In this document: positions 12,558 to 19,860 of the stretch, piece by piece
How positions within the stretch are numbered: position 1 is the stretch's first letter
Layout: each line of letters begins with the position of its first letter
Assembly (NCBI GenBank): GCA_902768435.1
Contig: CACXLJ010000024.1
Coordinates: 1-36,449 of the forward strand
Origin: an uncultured Bacteroidales bacterium
GTDB taxonomy: Bacteria; Bacteroidota; Bacteroidia; Bacteroidales; Muribaculaceae
DNA: 36,449 nt
Direction of reading: 5' to 3'
Translations under genes and position numbers: made by a program
Notes under the pieces: generated by a model
What the model saw: only the letters and a program-made list of their open reading frames with translations
Told to the model about the DNA's origin: nothing
Databases searched by the model: none

Positions 12558-13952
12558 TCAATCCTCCGAGTTCTCGGAGTTCTCAGAGACCTCGGAGCTC
12601 TCGGATACCTCAGTGGCTTCAGCTGCCTCAGTGGCTTCCTCGGCTTTCTCGCCTCGCCCTTTGCGCCACAGCAGGCCCACCAGCACATGGGTGCGGTTCA
12701 GCACCAGCAATGCCAGCAGTGCCAGCAGCAAGAGCCAGCCGGCGCGCTTGAGAATTGCGCTGGGGTCATAGTCGTCATTCAACTTTGCCAAGGGCAGATT
12801 GGCGTCGCGCAGCATATCATGGTCGAGCGAAGCCAGCGTGCGTTTCCACACAATCTTGCCATCGTGCATCAACACCACTGCCGGATTACCGCGGGCAATC
12901 ATCTTGATGTCGGTGTCGTCCATGTTATAGGTATTATATGCCGCCATCGAAATGTCGCGCCACTCTTCAATCTCGCGTTCGGTGGCCGAAGCGAGGGCCG
13001 CCACCTGGGCACCCTGTTTCTGCGCCTTCTCGGTGAGATTGTTAATCTCAAAGGTGTAGGCAATGTTCACGCCGGGCAGGTCGGGAAACAGGTAGAGCAG
13101 CACATCACCTTCGCTGGTAAGCACATCTTCGGTCACATCGGTCCCGTTTTCAAACACGGCAAGCGGCTGTTCGAGCACCCTGCCCTGCGGCCTGTTGTCG
13201 CCTTTCACGCGGCGGTCCACATAGGTCCACTCGCTCTCATCGTCGGGCACGCTGTCGATCGAGAACTCCTTCTGTACCCCGTCTTTCTCATAAATGAACA
13301 CATATTCGTCATCGGCAGGCTGCGCTTCGGGCTGCACGCCCAGTTTTGCGCCCACAGGATAGGGACGATAATCGATGAGCGGTTGCTTAAAGTAGCCATT
13401 GTAGGCTATCACAGCCACATAGGCAAGGGCAATAACACCCACCACCCAGTTGACCGCTGGTCCATATATGCCATGCACACGCTTGTTGAACATGACCAAG
13501 TAAATGAGCGCCGGCACTATGAGCAGGTTCTTGAAGAATGTGCCCCAGTTGCTCATGTGCACAGCATCGCCAAAGCATCCGCAGTCGGGCACAGCATCGG
13601 TAATGGCCAGCCACAGCGTGAGCGGCAGCATCACAGCCATCATGCACAGCAGCAGCACCGGTGCGCTACGGCGGTAGGCTCCCACCAGCACAAAAAGCCC
13701 GAGCATGAACTCGATGGCAGCTAGGATGAAAGCAAATGCCAAAGAGGCCGGCACCAGCTGATCGAAACCCAGCACATTGAAGTACTCGGTAAGCTTATAC
13801 ATGCCGCCCCACGGGTCAATGGCCTTGGCAAATCCCGAGTAAATAAAGGTCAGGCCGACCAGAACTCGCAGCACCCACACTATCACGGTGTTCCACTTGC
13901 TCGCAGCCAAGGCCTCGCCCCACTCGGGCATATTGAACTTGAACAGTTTCAT
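12558..13952 (-). CDS. BT_3928-type membrane protein (DoxX/MauE-like plus periplasmic domain)
   Basis: The 464-residue product begins with a four-helix DoxX/MauE-like membrane domain (about 20-155) containing the motif DCGCFGDAVHMSNW, whose Cys pair (C124, C126) is typical of MauE-like quinone/thiol-linked proteins. A fifth helix (about 168-188) leads to an extracytoplasmic domain (200-400) that includes a thioredoxin-like region without a CxxC motif (PAVVLMHDGKIVW). One more transmembrane helix (about 405-430) precedes a Glu/Ser-rich tail (440-464). The gene order with DUF1599 and tpiA matches Bacteroides. Function is unknown; a redox-partner role is inferred from the membrane domain only. 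It starts 25 bp after the DUF1599 gene and is co-transcribed with it. Confidence 0.85.
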   Translation of the reverse strand: MKLFKFNMPEWGEALAASKWNTVIVWVLRVLVGLTFIYSGFAKAIDPWGGMYKLTEYFNVLGFDQLVPASLAFAFILAAIEFMLGLFVLVGAYRRSAPVLLLCMMAVMLPLTLWLAITDAVPDCGCFGDAVHMSNWGTFFKNLLIVPALIYLVMFNKRVHGIYGPAVNWVVGVIALAYVAVIAYNGYFKQPLIDYRPYPVGAKLGVQPEAQPADDEYVFIYEKDGVQKEFSIDSVPDDESEWTYVDRRVKGDNRPQGRVLEQPLAVFENGTDVTEDVLTSEGDVLLYLFPDLPGVNIAYTFEINNLTEKAQKQGAQVAALASATEREIEEWRDISMAAYNTYNMDDTDIKMIARGNPAVVLMHDGKIVWKRTLASLDHDMLRDANLPLAKLNDDYDPSAILKRAGWLLLLALLALLVLNRTHVLVGLLWRKGRGEKAEEATEAAEATEVSESSEVSENSENSED

Positions 13953-13977
13953 TTCTAAAAGGTCTTTATTTCAAGCG

Positions 13978-14526
13978 TCACATTTCACTGCCCTCGTTGT
14001 GCCTGATGAGCGCAAACACGGCATAGTTAATCATGTCCTGATAGTTGGCGGCAATGCCCTCCGACACCAGCGTCTTGCCGGCATTGTTTTCGATCGACTT
14101 GGTACGCTGCACCTTAGTCAGGATGAAATCTACATAGCTGCTGGTGCGCATGTCGCGCCATGCCTCACCATAGTCGGTGTTCTTGGCCATCATCAGGTTC
14201 TTGGTCTCGGCAATGTATTTGTCATAGAGCTCCACCGCCTGTTCGCTACTCATGTCGATGGTGTCGCTAAAGCCATGTTCAAGCTGAATGAGGCCTATCA
14301 CGCCATAGTTCACAATGCCTATGAATTCGCTGTAGATGTCGTCATCCACCTTTGCCTCGCCATTGAGCATGATGGTGCGTATGCGCTTGGCATTGATGAA
14401 AATCTGGTCGGTGATGGTCTTGGGCTGCTCAATGCGCCATGAGGGGCCGTAGTCACTCATCTTCAGCACAAACAGGTCGCGGCACTGTGCCACCACCTCG
14501 TCATATTGTTTATTAGTGTCTGCCAT
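13978..14526 (-). CDS. DUF1599 domain protein
   Basis: The 182-residue product (ATG 14526; an ATG at 14538 adds four residues) consists of two tandem copies of the DUF1599 unit. Each begins with an SDYG/TDYG-x(2)-W motif (KMSDYGPSWRI and KNTDYGEAWRDM), continues with a helix of the form DQIFINAKRIRTI or DFILTKVQRTKSI, and closes with a conserved tyrosine segment (GIVNYGVIGLIQLEHG and DMINYAVFALIRHNEG). There is no signal peptide. The family is widespread in Bacteroidetes; its molecular role is not known to me. It is first in the operon with the BT_3928-type gene and has a strong promoter. Confidence 0.88.
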   Translation of the reverse strand: MADTNKQYDEVVAQCRDLFVLKMSDYGPSWRIEQPKTITDQIFINAKRIRTIMLNGEAKVDDDIYSEFIGIVNYGVIGLIQLEHGFSDTIDMSSEQAVELYDKYIAETKNLMMAKNTDYGEAWRDMRTSSYVDFILTKVQRTKSIENNAGKTLVSEGIAANYQDMINYAVFALIRHNEGSEM

Positions 14527-14592
14527 ATCAAGTTTCATTATGGTCGGGTGTTTCTGAAGCCTTCGTTTCAGTCACAGCCATGTTTTAACTTG

Positions 14593-14623
14593 CAAATTTA
14601 CAAAGCTTCCCGAACTTGTGCAA
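14593..14623 (-). promoter_or_regulatory. Promoter of the DUF1599/BT_3928 operon
   Basis: TTG (14621-14623) and TAAATTTG (14593-14600) on the minus strand with a 20-bp spacer. Confidence 0.75.
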
Positions 14624-14656
14624 CACCCACGACCATTAAAATGTTTCGGCATCGTT

Positions 14657-15910
14657 TCAATCTTGTTCCAGAATGCCGTTTGCCACTTGCAGGGCGGTGA
14701 GCATCGACACGCCCTGGCGACACGCGAGCTTAATCGAGTTGGTATTGCTCAAAATGCTGCCCACGGCATAGAGGTTCTCGATGGTACGCCCATGCTTCGA
14801 TGTGCGGAAACGCTCGTCGGTGCGCACGCCAAAGTTGGTGTACGGCTGCAGACTCAGCACATCGCTCGTGGTCCATTGCTGAGGATCATCGAGAGCATCA
14901 ATATCGAGGTCAAATATAGGCTCTGCCACGCGGTCATAACGCGCCTCAAGGCCTTTCACCCCAAACGAACCCGACGCTATCACATAGTGGTCGGCCTGCA
15001 GCAGGTCGTGCGTCACATGTTTCGACGATTTCACGGCCACGATGCGGTCGTTCTCGATAATGGCACTCATTGCACGGTCGCCTTCAAGCAGCGTTCCGCC
15101 AAGCGAGGTGAACAGCGACCGCAGGTGGTCCGACAGTTCATGACCGGCACAGGTGGGTGGCAAGGTGGGCACCACGCTCAACCGTCTATCCAGCCGCTCA
15201 TTCATTTCAGTCAATTCAATGTCTCCGAAGATGTGCGGTACCAGCACAGGGCATTGTCCCTCAAAGCCATCAAGTTGCTTGAGCAATGCTTCGCCCTGTT
15301 TTTGGCGGGCAAGCGCTGGCGCTTTAAGGGCAGCTTTGCCCACCGAGGTGATATTGAGTTCAAGTTCTTTCACATGCACTTCGGCGCCTGCCTTTCGCAA
15401 GCCCTCGGCGAGGAACTCAACGGGAAAATCAAGAAATGGCTTGTAGTAAGCGACCACAAATTGCCGGCCCGCAAGACTGGGCTTGCTGAATGCCGTCAGG
15501 TGAACTGGCGTGAGCCAGGTGGGCTTGAGTGCGCCCATGGGAGTAAGCCTATACTGGTTAACGACGGGGCATGGTTGCGCAGCAACTTCGCCACGGCTTG
15601 GTGGCGCAACGGCCAGTTGGCTAATCATTTCATAGGCTTGCTCGGCAAGTTGCCCGATGCGTTGTGCGCCATGAGTAGCTACGACTTTAGCATAAGGGTG
15701 ACTGGGGTCGAGTTTGCCGATTGCCTCAAAGGGGCGCTCCACCACATTGCCCTCGCTGTCATAGCCGAGCAGGTCGAAACTGCCGCTGTGCATGGGCAAT
15801 GTGCCCGAGCCCGGAGCAAGGACAGCCACACGCTTGCCCGCTTGTGCCAGCGCTATGGCACAGGTCATGCCACTCAGGCCTGCTCCTATTACTAACACAT
15901 CGTACCTCAT
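14657..15910 (-). CDS. glpB: Anaerobic glycerol-3-phosphate dehydrogenase subunit B
   Basis: The 417-residue product has an N-terminal Rossmann FAD-binding motif (DVLVIGAGLSGMTCAIALAQAG), the GlpB-type LPMHSGSFDLLGY stretch, and a C-terminal FAD/NAD-type block (TIENLYAVGSIL). GlpB is the flavin subunit that links the GlpA catalytic subunit to the membrane partner GlpC during oxidation of glycerol 3-phosphate to dihydroxyacetone phosphate. The ATG at 15910 overlaps the glpA stop (ATGA), so the two are translationally coupled. Earlier in-frame starts would lie inside glpA. No glpC follows; the next gene, 119 bp on, is DUF1599. Confidence 0.92.
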   Translation of the reverse strand: MRYDVLVIGAGLSGMTCAIALAQAGKRVAVLAPGSGTLPMHSGSFDLLGYDSEGNVVERPFEAIGKLDPSHPYAKVVATHGAQRIGQLAEQAYEMISQLAVAPPSRGEVAAQPCPVVNQYRLTPMGALKPTWLTPVHLTAFSKPSLAGRQFVVAYYKPFLDFPVEFLAEGLRKAGAEVHVKELELNITSVGKAALKAPALARQKQGEALLKQLDGFEGQCPVLVPHIFGDIELTEMNERLDRRLSVVPTLPPTCAGHELSDHLRSLFTSLGGTLLEGDRAMSAIIENDRIVAVKSSKHVTHDLLQADHYVIASGSFGVKGLEARYDRVAEPIFDLDIDALDDPQQWTTSDVLSLQPYTNFGVRTDERFRTSKHGRTIENLYAVGSILSNTNSIKLACRQGVSMLTALQVANGILEQD

Positions 15911-17502
15911 ATTTCTTTGTCTTTTATAGTTTTCATAATCTGATCCACACCACACAGGTCCTGATACACCAGCGCTGTGTTATAGGCTTCGCTCAATGTG
16001 TTGCTCCATGTCACGGGACGCATGCCTTTCCAGCGTTCGTTCATGAAGTTAACAAGACGCTTCATCGCCTCGTCTTCACCCTGACGGGCGCACATCTTGC
16101 GAGCCACACGACAGGCACATATTCGGCCTTGGCAAGGCCCCATGCCCAGGCGGGTGCGGCGCCTCAGGGCATCGAAGTCCACATCGTCGTCCTCGTTCAA
16201 GATGGTCTCCACCTCGTGCTCGGTCACGCCCTCGCAGGTGCACAGCAAGCGGTTGTTCTTGTCGTGTCGCCAAGGTTTCGATATGGTAAAGTCGTGCCAT
16301 GTGGTCGATGTTGAAGCGGCTGCGCTGTCGCTGCCAGGCAAGGCGGTTGTGGCCGTGGCGCAACGCCGGCGCAAGTGCAGTTTCTTGCAGGCCAGGTCGG
16401 TCGCCATTTGCGCCATGAGCCTGTAAGTCATCATTTTTCCGCCAGTGATGGTGATAAAGTTCTCCACGCCATCGCGCTCGCTGTGGTCGATGCACGAGAT
16501 GCCTCGGCTCACATTGCGGCCTGTGGGGTCATCATCGTCGGCAACAAGAGGACGCACCCCCGCGTAGGCCCTGAGCACGCGCGTGTGAGCAATGGCAGGC
16601 GCCAGTTTCACGCCCTCGGTGAGCAGCATTTGAGCCTCTTCAACCGTAACGCTCATATCCTCAATCTCCTCGATAGGCACGCGGCGGCTCGTGGTGCCCA
16701 GCACGCACACATTGCCGGTTGGCACCAGTATGTCGGCATTGGCAGGCTTGCGGCATCGGTTAATCACCATCTTGTTCACGCGCTGGCCCAGCAACAGCAA
16801 CGCCCCGCGGGCAGGGAGCATCTTGAGTTCCACCCCTGCCAGTTTGGCAATCAAGCAGCTCCAGATGCCTGCTGCATTGATCACCACGCCGGCATCCACC
16901 CGTTTCTGTTCGCCACTGAGGTTGTCGCGCAAAGTCACTGCAGTCACGGTGTTCTGGTCGCGGTGAATGGCCACCACCTCGTGATAGGTGAGCACCGTGG
17001 CACCGTGCAGCTGTGCATCAAGCACATTGCTCATGGTGAGCTTGAAGGGGTCGATCGAGGCATCGGGCACCAGCACTGCACTCACAAGGGTTGGATTCAC
17101 TGCAGGCTCAATGCGTCGCGCCTCGGCAGCGTCAATCACCTCGGCGTTGATGCCCGCCTCGTGGCACGACTCTACCAGTCGAGCCTGGTAGGCAAGGTCG
17201 TCTTCGGGCAACGAGATAAACAGGCCGCCGGTGGGTTCAACGCAATGCCGGGCAATTCGGCACAATATCTTGTTCTCTTCGATGCATTCGCGGGCATTCT
17301 CCAGGTCGGTCACCGCATAACGCGCGCCGCTGTGCATCAGCCCGTGATTGCGGCCCGTGGTGCCATAGGTCAAGTCATGACTCTCCACAAGCAGCGTGCT
17401 CATGCCGCGCATGGCGCAGTCACGCGCCACACCAGCACCCGTCACGCCGCCGCCCACAATCACCACATCATATTGTGAAAGCAATTTCTCTGTCATCTGC
17501 AA
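15907..17502 (-). CDS. glpA: Anaerobic glycerol-3-phosphate dehydrogenase subunit A
   Basis: The 531-residue product carries the FAD-binding GGGVTGAG motif (17-24) and the GlpA/GlpD signature GTTGRNHGLMHSGARYAV. The catalytic DAO domain ends in the THxRVLRAYAGVRPL block, followed by ITGGKMMTYRLMA. A BFD-like [2Fe-2S] domain comes last, with C421, C423, C457 and C462 (CTC and CQGRIC). It oxidises glycerol 3-phosphate to dihydroxyacetone phosphate and passes electrons through GlpB toward the quinone pool. The ATG at 17502 or the one at 17496 (MTEKLL) could be the start. It is first gene of glpAB, with a perfect promoter at 17556-17586. Confidence 0.95.
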   Translation of the reverse strand: MQMTEKLLSQYDVVIVGGGVTGAGVARDCAMRGMSTLLVESHDLTYGTTGRNHGLMHSGARYAVTDLENARECIEENKILCRIARHCVEPTGGLFISLPEDDLAYQARLVESCHEAGINAEVIDAAEARRIEPAVNPTLVSAVLVPDASIDPFKLTMSNVLDAQLHGATVLTYHEVVAIHRDQNTVTAVTLRDNLSGEQKRVDAGVVINAAGIWSCLIAKLAGVELKMLPARGALLLLGQRVNKMVINRCRKPANADILVPTGNVCVLGTTSRRVPIEEIEDMSVTVEEAQMLLTEGVKLAPAIAHTRVLRAYAGVRPLVADDDDPTGRNVSRGISCIDHSERDGVENFITITGGKMMTYRLMAQMATDLACKKLHLRRRCATATTALPGSDSAAASTSTTWHDFTISKPWRHDKNNRLLCTCEGVTEHEVETILNEDDDVDFDALRRRTRLGMGPCQGRICACRVARKMCARQGEDEAMKRLVNFMNERWKGMRPVTWSNTLSEAYNTALVYQDLCGVDQIMKTIKDKEI

Positions 17503-17555
17503 TCTCTTTATCCCGATTCAATCAAGATTTTTCGCTCGGGGTTTTAACTTTACGG

Positions 17556-17586
17556 CAAAGTTACACAAACATTTTGAAGTAATCAA
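17556..17586 (-). promoter_or_regulatory. Promoter of glpAB
   Basis: TTG (17584-17586) and TAACTTTG (17556-17563) on the minus strand with a 20-bp spacer. A second CAAAGTTA-like string nearby (17543-17550 region) is imperfect. Confidence 0.75.
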
Positions 17587-17655
17587 GTACTGTGTGAGTT
17601 ATCTGTTGGCATATTTCTGATTTACATTTTGCGCCTAAAAAATAAATTAAATTGA

Positions 17656-17685
17656 TTGTTTTTTGAAGATTTGTGTTTAAATTTG
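17656..17685 (+). promoter_or_regulatory. Promoter of the lipoprotein gene
   Basis: TTG (17656-17658) and TAAATTTG (17678-17685), 19 bp apart, 42 bp before the ATG at 17728. Confidence 0.7.
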
Positions 17686-17727
17686 CAGTGTAAACTAATT
17701 CTATTCATTTTTAAAAATTGTTTTTTT

Positions 17728-18246
17728 ATGAAAAAGTTATTTCTGATGTTGATGGCTGTTGCAGCCCTTACATTTGTTTCGTGTGACAAAGGCAACAAAG
17801 GTGGCGAAGGTTCTCAAGCAACTCAAGAAGAAGAGTTCAAGGGACAGGCCTTCGAGGGTGCTAACTTCACCATGCAATTCCCCGAGTGGATGAAGACCAC
17901 CTACACCAGTGACGGTACTATCAATGCTGCCGACACCACCAGTGGCGAAATCAAGATGGACGCAACTTTCAGCGATTTTCCCTGCAAACCCGAAGACTTC
18001 AAGAGGTATGCCGAGAATATGGGCGCCAACCCCATGTTCAAAGATTACAAGTTTGACGAACCCGTCATCAACGACAACATCATGACCTTCAAGGGCGTGC
18101 TTGGCGAGGATGCCATGACCTGCTTTGTGGTTTATCTGGGCGAGAAGGCCGGTGTTGCTGGCTCGTTCAAGTATCCTGTTGCCAAGGCTGCCGATGCCGA
18201 GAAGGTGATCATGCCTGTGGTCAAGACCATCCAACTCAAGAAATAA
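17728..18246 (+). CDS. Small exported lipoprotein
   Basis: With the ATG at 17728 the product is 172 residues: a lipoprotein signal peptide (MKKLFLMLMAVAALTFVSC, lipid-attached Cys19), a Gly/Gln/Glu-rich spacer of about 20 residues, then a compact domain (GQAFEGANFTMQFPEWMK to VVKTIQLKK) that reads as alternating strands with two more cysteines. The longer frame from 17656 would begin inside the promoter and is rejected. The acidic spacer after the Cys is usual for Bacteroidetes lipoproteins and may include a surface-export signal. No specific family is recognised. The gene is monocistronic and closed by the terminator at 18298-18327. Confidence 0.8.
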   Translation: MKKLFLMLMAVAALTFVSCDKGNKGGEGSQATQEEEFKGQAFEGANFTMQFPEWMKTTYTSDGTINAADTTSGEIKMDATFSDFPCKPEDFKRYAENMGANPMFKDYKFDEPVINDNIMTFKGVLGEDAMTCFVVYLGEKAGVAGSFKYPVAKAADAEKVIMPVVKTIQLKK

Positions 18247-18297
18247 ATCACACCTCTCCACCCGATGCCACTCATCGGGCCCGTGATTTCAAGCCCA

Positions 18298-18327
18298 AAA
18301 AGGCTGAGCCCCCAAGCTCAGCCTTTT
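18298..18327. terminator. Bidirectional terminator
   Basis: AAAAGGCTGAGC (18298-18309) pairs perfectly with GCTCAGCCTTTT (18316-18327) around a six-base loop, between the convergent lipoprotein and UDG-like genes. T-runs lie on both strands. Confidence 0.85.
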
Positions 18328-18378
18328 CTTTGTCCTAAACCCAACTGTCTTACTACCACACAACGAGGCAACCACTGT

Positions 18379-19143
18379 TTAGAGGTTATTCTCCCACTCC
18401 TCATGGAGCCTGTACCACTTCTCGCTATGAGCACCTAAAGCACCTATCTGCCGAGGATGAGCCAAAGGAAGCAATCGGTATTCTTTTCCATGGATAACAA
18501 CCGGCGAGCATTTGCCATAACCGTGCAAATCCACATATTCCTGCAAAGTCTTAAATTTCACATCAGCCACCCGATTAATAAACTGCCGAATTGGGATATC
18601 ACCAAGCAGAATCAACAACTTTGCCTGTGATTCTTCCAATTCTGAAACAATCTCCTCACTGCGTGATTTGCCACAAAAAAGTGTCGGCCTTTTTGGAACA
18701 GTCACAGCATTCAGACCATACTGGCTGATTTTTGGATTATACTCCTTCTCTATCACTCTCAACTGGCCTGGATTCAACCTTGTTTCAGGCAAGAGGTCAC
18801 ACAACCACGCATCTTCACGCACCCATCCCAATGGAGCAAGAATGTGATCATCTAAAACTTTTGCCGACGGACCATTAAGATGACTGCCTGCAGGTTCAAG
18901 TGTACCCAGTTCTTCTGGGATATGAATTCTGCCAATAATCTCTGACGCTTCTTGCGGGTTCCCATCCCAAAAAATCCGTGGTTCGCTTGCCACTGCAAGA
19001 GCAGGGCACACCACTTTACCATCTTTTTTCCATCGCGCATGAACTGCACTTGCATACACGCCAAGCACGAAAACCTTTTTGGGACTTCTATCTTCTTGAA
19101 CCAATGGATGAACGGGCTCGCCAAACGGAAAATAATATTTCAT
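18379..19143 (-). CDS. Uracil-DNA-glycosylase-superfamily-like protein
   Basis: The 254-residue product (ATG 19143; an ATG at 19149 adds two residues) shows a UDG-like layout. Near the N-terminus is KVFVLGVYASAVHARW, placed like the first active-site motif. A middle strand LLILLGDIPIRQFI resembles the LGxxAxxxL strand of UDG proteins. Near the end, YRLLPLAHPRQ resembles the second HPS/HPR motif. The usual catalytic Asp/Asn after the first glycine is not present in recognisable form, so glycosylase activity is uncertain. There is no iron-sulfur Cys set and no signal peptide. It is a single gene with a good promoter (19251-19281), next to a structured RNA and rarA. Family assignment is moderate. 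Confidence 0.5.
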   Translation of the reverse strand: MKYYFPFGEPVHPLVQEDRSPKKVFVLGVYASAVHARWKKDGKVVCPALAVASEPRIFWDGNPQEASEIIGRIHIPEELGTLEPAGSHLNGPSAKVLDDHILAPLGWVREDAWLCDLLPETRLNPGQLRVIEKEYNPKISQYGLNAVTVPKRPTLFCGKSRSEEIVSELEESQAKLLILLGDIPIRQFINRVADVKFKTLQEYVDLHGYGKCSPVVIHGKEYRLLPLAHPRQIGALGAHSEKWYRLHEEWENNL

Positions 19144-19159
19144 ATTCATATTAATTGTT

Positions 19160-19193
19160 TGTTATTATAGATTGATTGTTATTATAGATTGAT
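19160..19193. repeat. Two tandem 17-bp repeats in the leader of the UDG-like gene
   Basis: TGTTATTATAGATTGAT is present at 19160-19176 and again at 19177-19193, within the 5' untranslated leader, 17 bp before the start codon. Confidence 0.7.
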
Positions 19194-19250
19194 TTTCTCG
19201 CATCAAGTCACCTGAAACTGCATCATTCTCAACTCTTAAGTTTCTTGTTA

Positions 19251-19281
19251 CAAATGTATGCTAATCTTATCAAAATTCCAA
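19251..19281 (-). promoter_or_regulatory. Promoter of the UDG-like gene
   Basis: TTG (19279-19281) and TACATTTG (19251-19258) on the minus strand with a 20-bp spacer; the leader is about 100 nt. Confidence 0.65.
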
Positions 19282-19444
19282 ACAACCTCATAATAATGTT
19301 GGCATTTTTCCTCACAATTATCTTCACCCCGATAACCTGCGGAATGTGCCATTTTTTTACCCGTTTCCGCAACTTATCTAACGAAAAACGACCAAAAACA
19401 GTAGTTTTTCGCAAGTTTTTCTGACATTGACTATTGGGCATAAA

Positions 19445-19690
19445 ACAACAAGAGCCGGCGCGGTAGCGTCGGCTCTGTCTATAAGAAGCCACATCAAAGG
19501 ATGATGGATGAAACTCCGATAAATACAGGATTTGAGGGCGTCAGCATCTTTGTAATCCTCCGGTCGCAGAAGACACCCCGAGGGGTCGAGGCCCGCCATT
19601 GACGAAGACGCCTTACTCGGCATTTCATAATTGTTTGAAGAGTATCCCAATCTGCTTTGATGTGGACAATTTTTCAATGATCGTTTTATC
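19445..19690 (-). ncRNA. Structured non-coding RNA, 6S-RNA-like
   Basis: On the minus strand a clean promoter (19696-19726) leads into about 245 nt ending in an intrinsic terminator (19451-19476). In between, four complementary pairs nest perfectly: 19655-19665 with 19489-19499 (11 bp, CCACATCAAAG), 19617-19628 with 19508-19519 (10 of 12 bp), 19607-19612 with 19537-19542 (6 bp, GGCGTC), and an apical hairpin at 19575-19586. They form one long rod with a large asymmetric internal loop between the first two stems. A rod with a central bubble is the hallmark of 6S RNA, which binds the housekeeping RNA polymerase holoenzyme. The neighbouring gene is rarA, which I recall as a recurrent 6S neighbour in other phyla. 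The only open frame across it (19378-19737) starts upstream of the transcript and is judged spurious. The RNA itself is well supported; its identity as 6S is an inference. Confidence 0.7.
19451..19476 (-). terminator. Terminator of the structured RNA
   Basis: AGAGCCGGCGC (19451-19461) pairs with GCGTCGGCTCT (19466-19476), one G-U pair, GGTA/TACC loop. On the minus strand it is followed by TTGTTGTTTTA. Confidence 0.75.
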
Positions 19691-19695
19691 GATAG

Positions 19696-19726
19696 CAAAG
19701 ATAGTGCATTAAATTGAAAAAAGCAA
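19696..19726 (-). promoter_or_regulatory. Promoter of the structured RNA
   Basis: TTG (19724-19726) and TATCTTTG (19696-19703) on the minus strand with a 20-bp spacer, divergent from the rarA promoter. Confidence 0.75.
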
Positions 19727-19789
19727 ATTTTTCCCACATTTTCTCATAGGCATTTGCTCTTTTTCTTGCATAACTCAATCCTTTTTTAT

Positions 19790-19820
19790 TTGGTACTTCC
19801 TGAAAAAAACGCTAAATTCG
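19790..19820 (+). promoter_or_regulatory. Promoter of rarA
   Basis: TTG (19790-19792) and TAAATTCG (19813-19820), 20-bp spacer, one mismatch to the -7 consensus, 40 bp upstream of the ATG. Confidence 0.6.
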
Positions 19821-19860
19821 CATTCCAAACAAGAAGCACAAACCAAAAACCAGCAGCAGC

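Noticed and set aside
12687..13724. 345-codon plus-strand frame
   Set aside because: Antisense to the BT_3928-type gene, which has convincing membrane helices and conserved context.
14618..15895. 425-codon plus-strand frame
   Set aside because: It is antisense to glpB, which has clear family motifs; the plus-strand product does not.
16375..17478. 367-codon plus-strand frame
   Set aside because: Antisense shadow of glpA, rich in His/Ala with no domain.
19378..19737. 119-codon minus-strand frame over the structured RNA
   Set aside because: It begins upstream of the RNA promoter and reads through the terminator; the nested stems and regulatory signals explain the region better as an RNA gene.
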